Below the pieces are notes generated by a model, which was not told the origin of the DNA, ran no database searches, and saw nothing but the letters and a program-made list of their open reading frames with translations. Shown piece by piece: positions 62,524 to 64,000 of a DNA stretch of 64,000 nt (position 1 is its first letter; every line of letters begins with the position of its first letter). The stretch is from Eubacterium sp. (lineage in GTDB: Bacteria; Bacillota; Clostridia; Lachnospirales; Lachnospiraceae). The position numbers and the translations under genes were made by a program. The stretch covers positions 43,769 to 107,768 of the forward strand of contig JAFVGA010000020.1 in NCBI GenBank assembly GCA_017475235.1, read 5' to 3'.

Positions 62524-63294
62524 TCAGTAACCTCCAGAAGCCCTACGTGCGCTCCTCTGGATAAGTCGATGCACTTCATCAACGTCCATAATACTCATCA
62601 TTGTTTTTTGATCATCGACAAATCTATGTGCTCCACGAGTCACATGCCCTGTGGTTACTAAAATCGACTTGTTTACCTGATCAGACGTTTGAACTCCGAA
62701 TAATGACCGAACAATGTTGACGCCGACGCTGTTTTTCCGCCCGTACCTCTTACATTCAATATAAAAAACAATTGGCTTGCCCATTTCATATTTGGTAGCA
62801 ATAATGTCTCGTCCACCGTCTTTTGTTGCCGGAGTTAGTTCAGTTTCAAACCCTTCTTCTTGAAAAAGACGCTCGATTACCTCTTCAAACTCACGAGATG
62901 AAATATTATAGATAAGCTCTGGATTTCTTGCTATGTCCAATATTAATGGCTGGATTCTATCATATTCCTGATAGGCTTCATACGAATCAAATTCATCCTC
63001 ACTATAGACCACTGCCATCTGTGGTTCTTCATCAAACTTGCCGCCATCTATTTCATTATCTTCGTAATTGTAAGCTCCTACGGGATACTCGAATCCTGAA
63101 ATTCTGAACGATATTTCATGGCCGCACTCAGGGCATTCTGTATAGCCTTCGATCCTATATTCAGCCTCTTCACCCATGCTGTTTTCGCCACGATCATAAA
63201 CGTTACATTCTATATCAAGATCTTCCTTGTGCAATCCGAACGTATGCCCACATCGACCACACCGGATAAACACATCATTTAATAGTTCCATCAT
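62524..63294 (-). CDS. Mrr-type restriction endonuclease with N-terminal zinc-ribbon-like domain
   Basis: 256 residues from the ATG at 63294 (GGAG eight bases upstream; ATGA overlap with the previous stop). The N-terminus has CGRCGHTF and later CPECGHEI, a two-CxxC zinc-ribbon pattern. The C-terminal half is an Mrr catalytic domain: EFEEVIERLFQEEGFETEL, DGGRDIIA (Asp) and YIECKRYGR (ExK). Mrr-type enzymes cut methylated or foreign DNA. GC content is above that of the 61 kb to the left. Confidence 0.88.
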   Translation of the reverse strand: MMELLNDVFIRCGRCGHTFGLHKEDLDIECNVYDRGENSMGEEAEYRIEGYTECPECGHEISFRISGFEYPVGAYNYEDNEIDGGKFDEEPQMAVVYSEDEFDSYEAYQEYDRIQPLILDIARNPELIYNISSREFEEVIERLFQEEGFETELTPATKDGGRDIIATKYEMGKPIVFYIECKRYGRKNSVGVNIVRSLFGVQTSDQVNKSILVTTGHVTRGAHRFVDDQKTMMSIMDVDEVHRLIQRSARRASGGY

Positions 63295-63857
63295 ATGAAC
63301 ATCTCCGGATTCCAAATGAGGCCTACCAGCTTTACCATGAGCTGGATTCGCTCCGTGATTTCAGTTTTGCCAAACTGCGCATACGCCTTAAAAGGCAAAT
63401 CATTATCCGCAATAAACTTCTTGAATTTTGGATTGTTCTGATAAGCCAGAGCACCAAGAGACTCCGTATAAATATTGCCTTCATTGGAGCAGTACTTCGA
63501 CAGCTTATAGTCATACTTGGCATCGTTCAGACTGGCGTTGATGCTCTTATGCAAAAGTAATAATGCTCCCACGCTGTTGCGCCATCTACGGAATTCCTCT
63601 TGATCAGCATATTCATCCGTAAACCACTCATAATGGTCTGTAATGATATGCTCTATCTCAAACGGATTCTTTGTTTGCGTATTCATATAGTTTTGATAGT
63701 TCGATGCCACACCTGTCTGCTCTTCAATATATCCTGTGATCCGAGCAAGCATGTTCTTGATGTATTTCTTTGTGAAACTGTTAAGCCGGAGCTCCGGAAG
63801 AGCAGTCGCAGGATCGTAAGCCAGATTCTCGAACTGCAGATTCAGCTTTTTCTTCAA
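63291..63857 (-). CDS. DUF1524 (GmrSD C-terminal-like) protein, N-terminally truncated
   Basis: 188 residues from a TTG at 63857. It matches the DUF1524 HNH-like domain with the block NPFEIEHIITDHYEW and a downstream WRNSVGALLLLHKSINAS, as at the C-terminus of DUF262-DUF1524 (GmrSD) type IV restriction proteins. The DUF262 half is absent; the frame continues upstream only to a stop near 63915 with no good start codon. Read-through into an unrelated radical SAM gene at this point marks a rearrangement. Probably non-functional alone. Confidence 0.75.
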   Translation of the reverse strand: MKKKLNLQFENLAYDPATALPELRLNSFTKKYIKNMLARITGYIEEQTGVASNYQNYMNTQTKNPFEIEHIITDHYEWFTDEYADQEEFRRWRNSVGALLLLHKSINASLNDAKYDYKLSKYCSNEGNIYTESLGALAYQNNPKFKKFIADNDLPFKAYAQFGKTEITERIQLMVKLVGLIWNPEMFI

Positions 63858-64000
63858 ATCATAGTAGCCTGATAAGTACCCTTGCCACGGCGGAAATCAG
63901 TAGCTTCCTCGAAGCCTTCAATGCTGATGGCCGGGTAGAAGTTCTTCACCCGCAGCATCTCATCGGCAAACTTCTCATCGATAAGGGTACCGTTGGTAAA
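63854..64000 (-). pseudogene. Radical SAM protein fragment, 3'-truncated and open at the window edge
   Basis: Enters from the right edge as TNGTLIDEKFADEML, then KNFYPAISIEGFEEATD and RRGKGTYQAT, which is the middle of a radical SAM/SPASM-type protein (the TNG and SIEGF strands of the barrel). It stops after Met-Ile at 63854, in the middle of the expected fold, exactly where the DUF1524 frame begins. The remaining C-terminal part is lost. Confidence 0.75.

Noticed and set aside
1-64000. tRNA, rRNA, riboswitch or T-box elements
   Set aside because: None could be recognised by eye on either strand; short leaders of most genes leave no room for riboswitches. A covariance search would be needed to exclude them.

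Overview
The window looks like a chromosome segment of a low-GC, anaerobic Clostridia, most like Lachnospiraceae. The grounds are the AT-rich sequence, strong AGGAGG-type ribosome binding sites, an FprA-type flavodiiron protein, SpoIIE/STAS signalling, and many secreted proteins with very lysine-rich Ig-like or fibronectin-III-like domains. Family rank is inferred; no rRNA or tRNA gene was seen. Almost every gene lies on the minus strand in tightly packed runs with 1-8 bp overlaps.

Layout. 1-6.1 kb: one minus-strand operon (sodium symporter, two tandem paralogous membrane proteins, a nucleotidyltransferase-like protein, and an ABC ATPase plus large permease cut by the window edge). 6.2-10.8 kb: accessory genes (flavin reductase, DUF1848, macro domain, and a 5-methylcytosine methyltransferase with a NucS-like nuclease). 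10.9-15.7 kb: small membrane and secreted proteins, a secreted lipase-like protein and an amino acid permease. 15.7-20.6 kb: a STAS protein, a membrane SpoIIE phosphatase, a MATE exporter fused to an anti-sigma-type ATPase-like domain, and a second MATE exporter. 20.7-29.5 kb: a GATase-less GMP synthase paralogue, an amidase, a secreted class V PLP enzyme, a second SpoIIE phosphatase and full-length GuaA. 29.5-37.5 kb: a surface acylation set (DHHW, MBOAT, SGNH proteins) mixed with mnmA and nadA. 37.5-41 kb: nickel-pincer cofactor genes (fused LarE-LarC, LarB) with two small membrane proteins. 41-53.3 kb: an SGNH lipoprotein, uvrA, uvrB, an antiporter with a PII-like protein, a CtpA-type protease, an EnvC-like M23 protein, ftsX, ftsE and a CdaR/PucR-type regulator, all one way. 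53.5-61.9 kb: a UgpC-type ATPase, an acyl-ACP thioesterase, a membrane protein with a secreted ComEC-like hydrolase, and a TetR/asparagine-synthase-like/lipoprotein/flavodiiron operon.

From about 62.0 kb to the right edge the sequence changes: GC is visibly higher, an rlmD-like 3' end stands alone, a ~420 bp noncoding stretch carries a promoter- and terminator-like pair, and truncated restriction genes (Mrr-like, DUF1524-only) abut a broken radical SAM gene. I read this as the end of an integrated element or a scarred island.

The candidates most worth pursuing are (i) the four-gene partner-switching/MATE exporter locus at 15.8-20.6 kb, (ii) the apparently exported cysteine-desulfurase-like PLP enzyme at 23.0-25.1 kb, and (iii) two SGNH-type proteins in which the nucleophile serine is replaced by cysteine.
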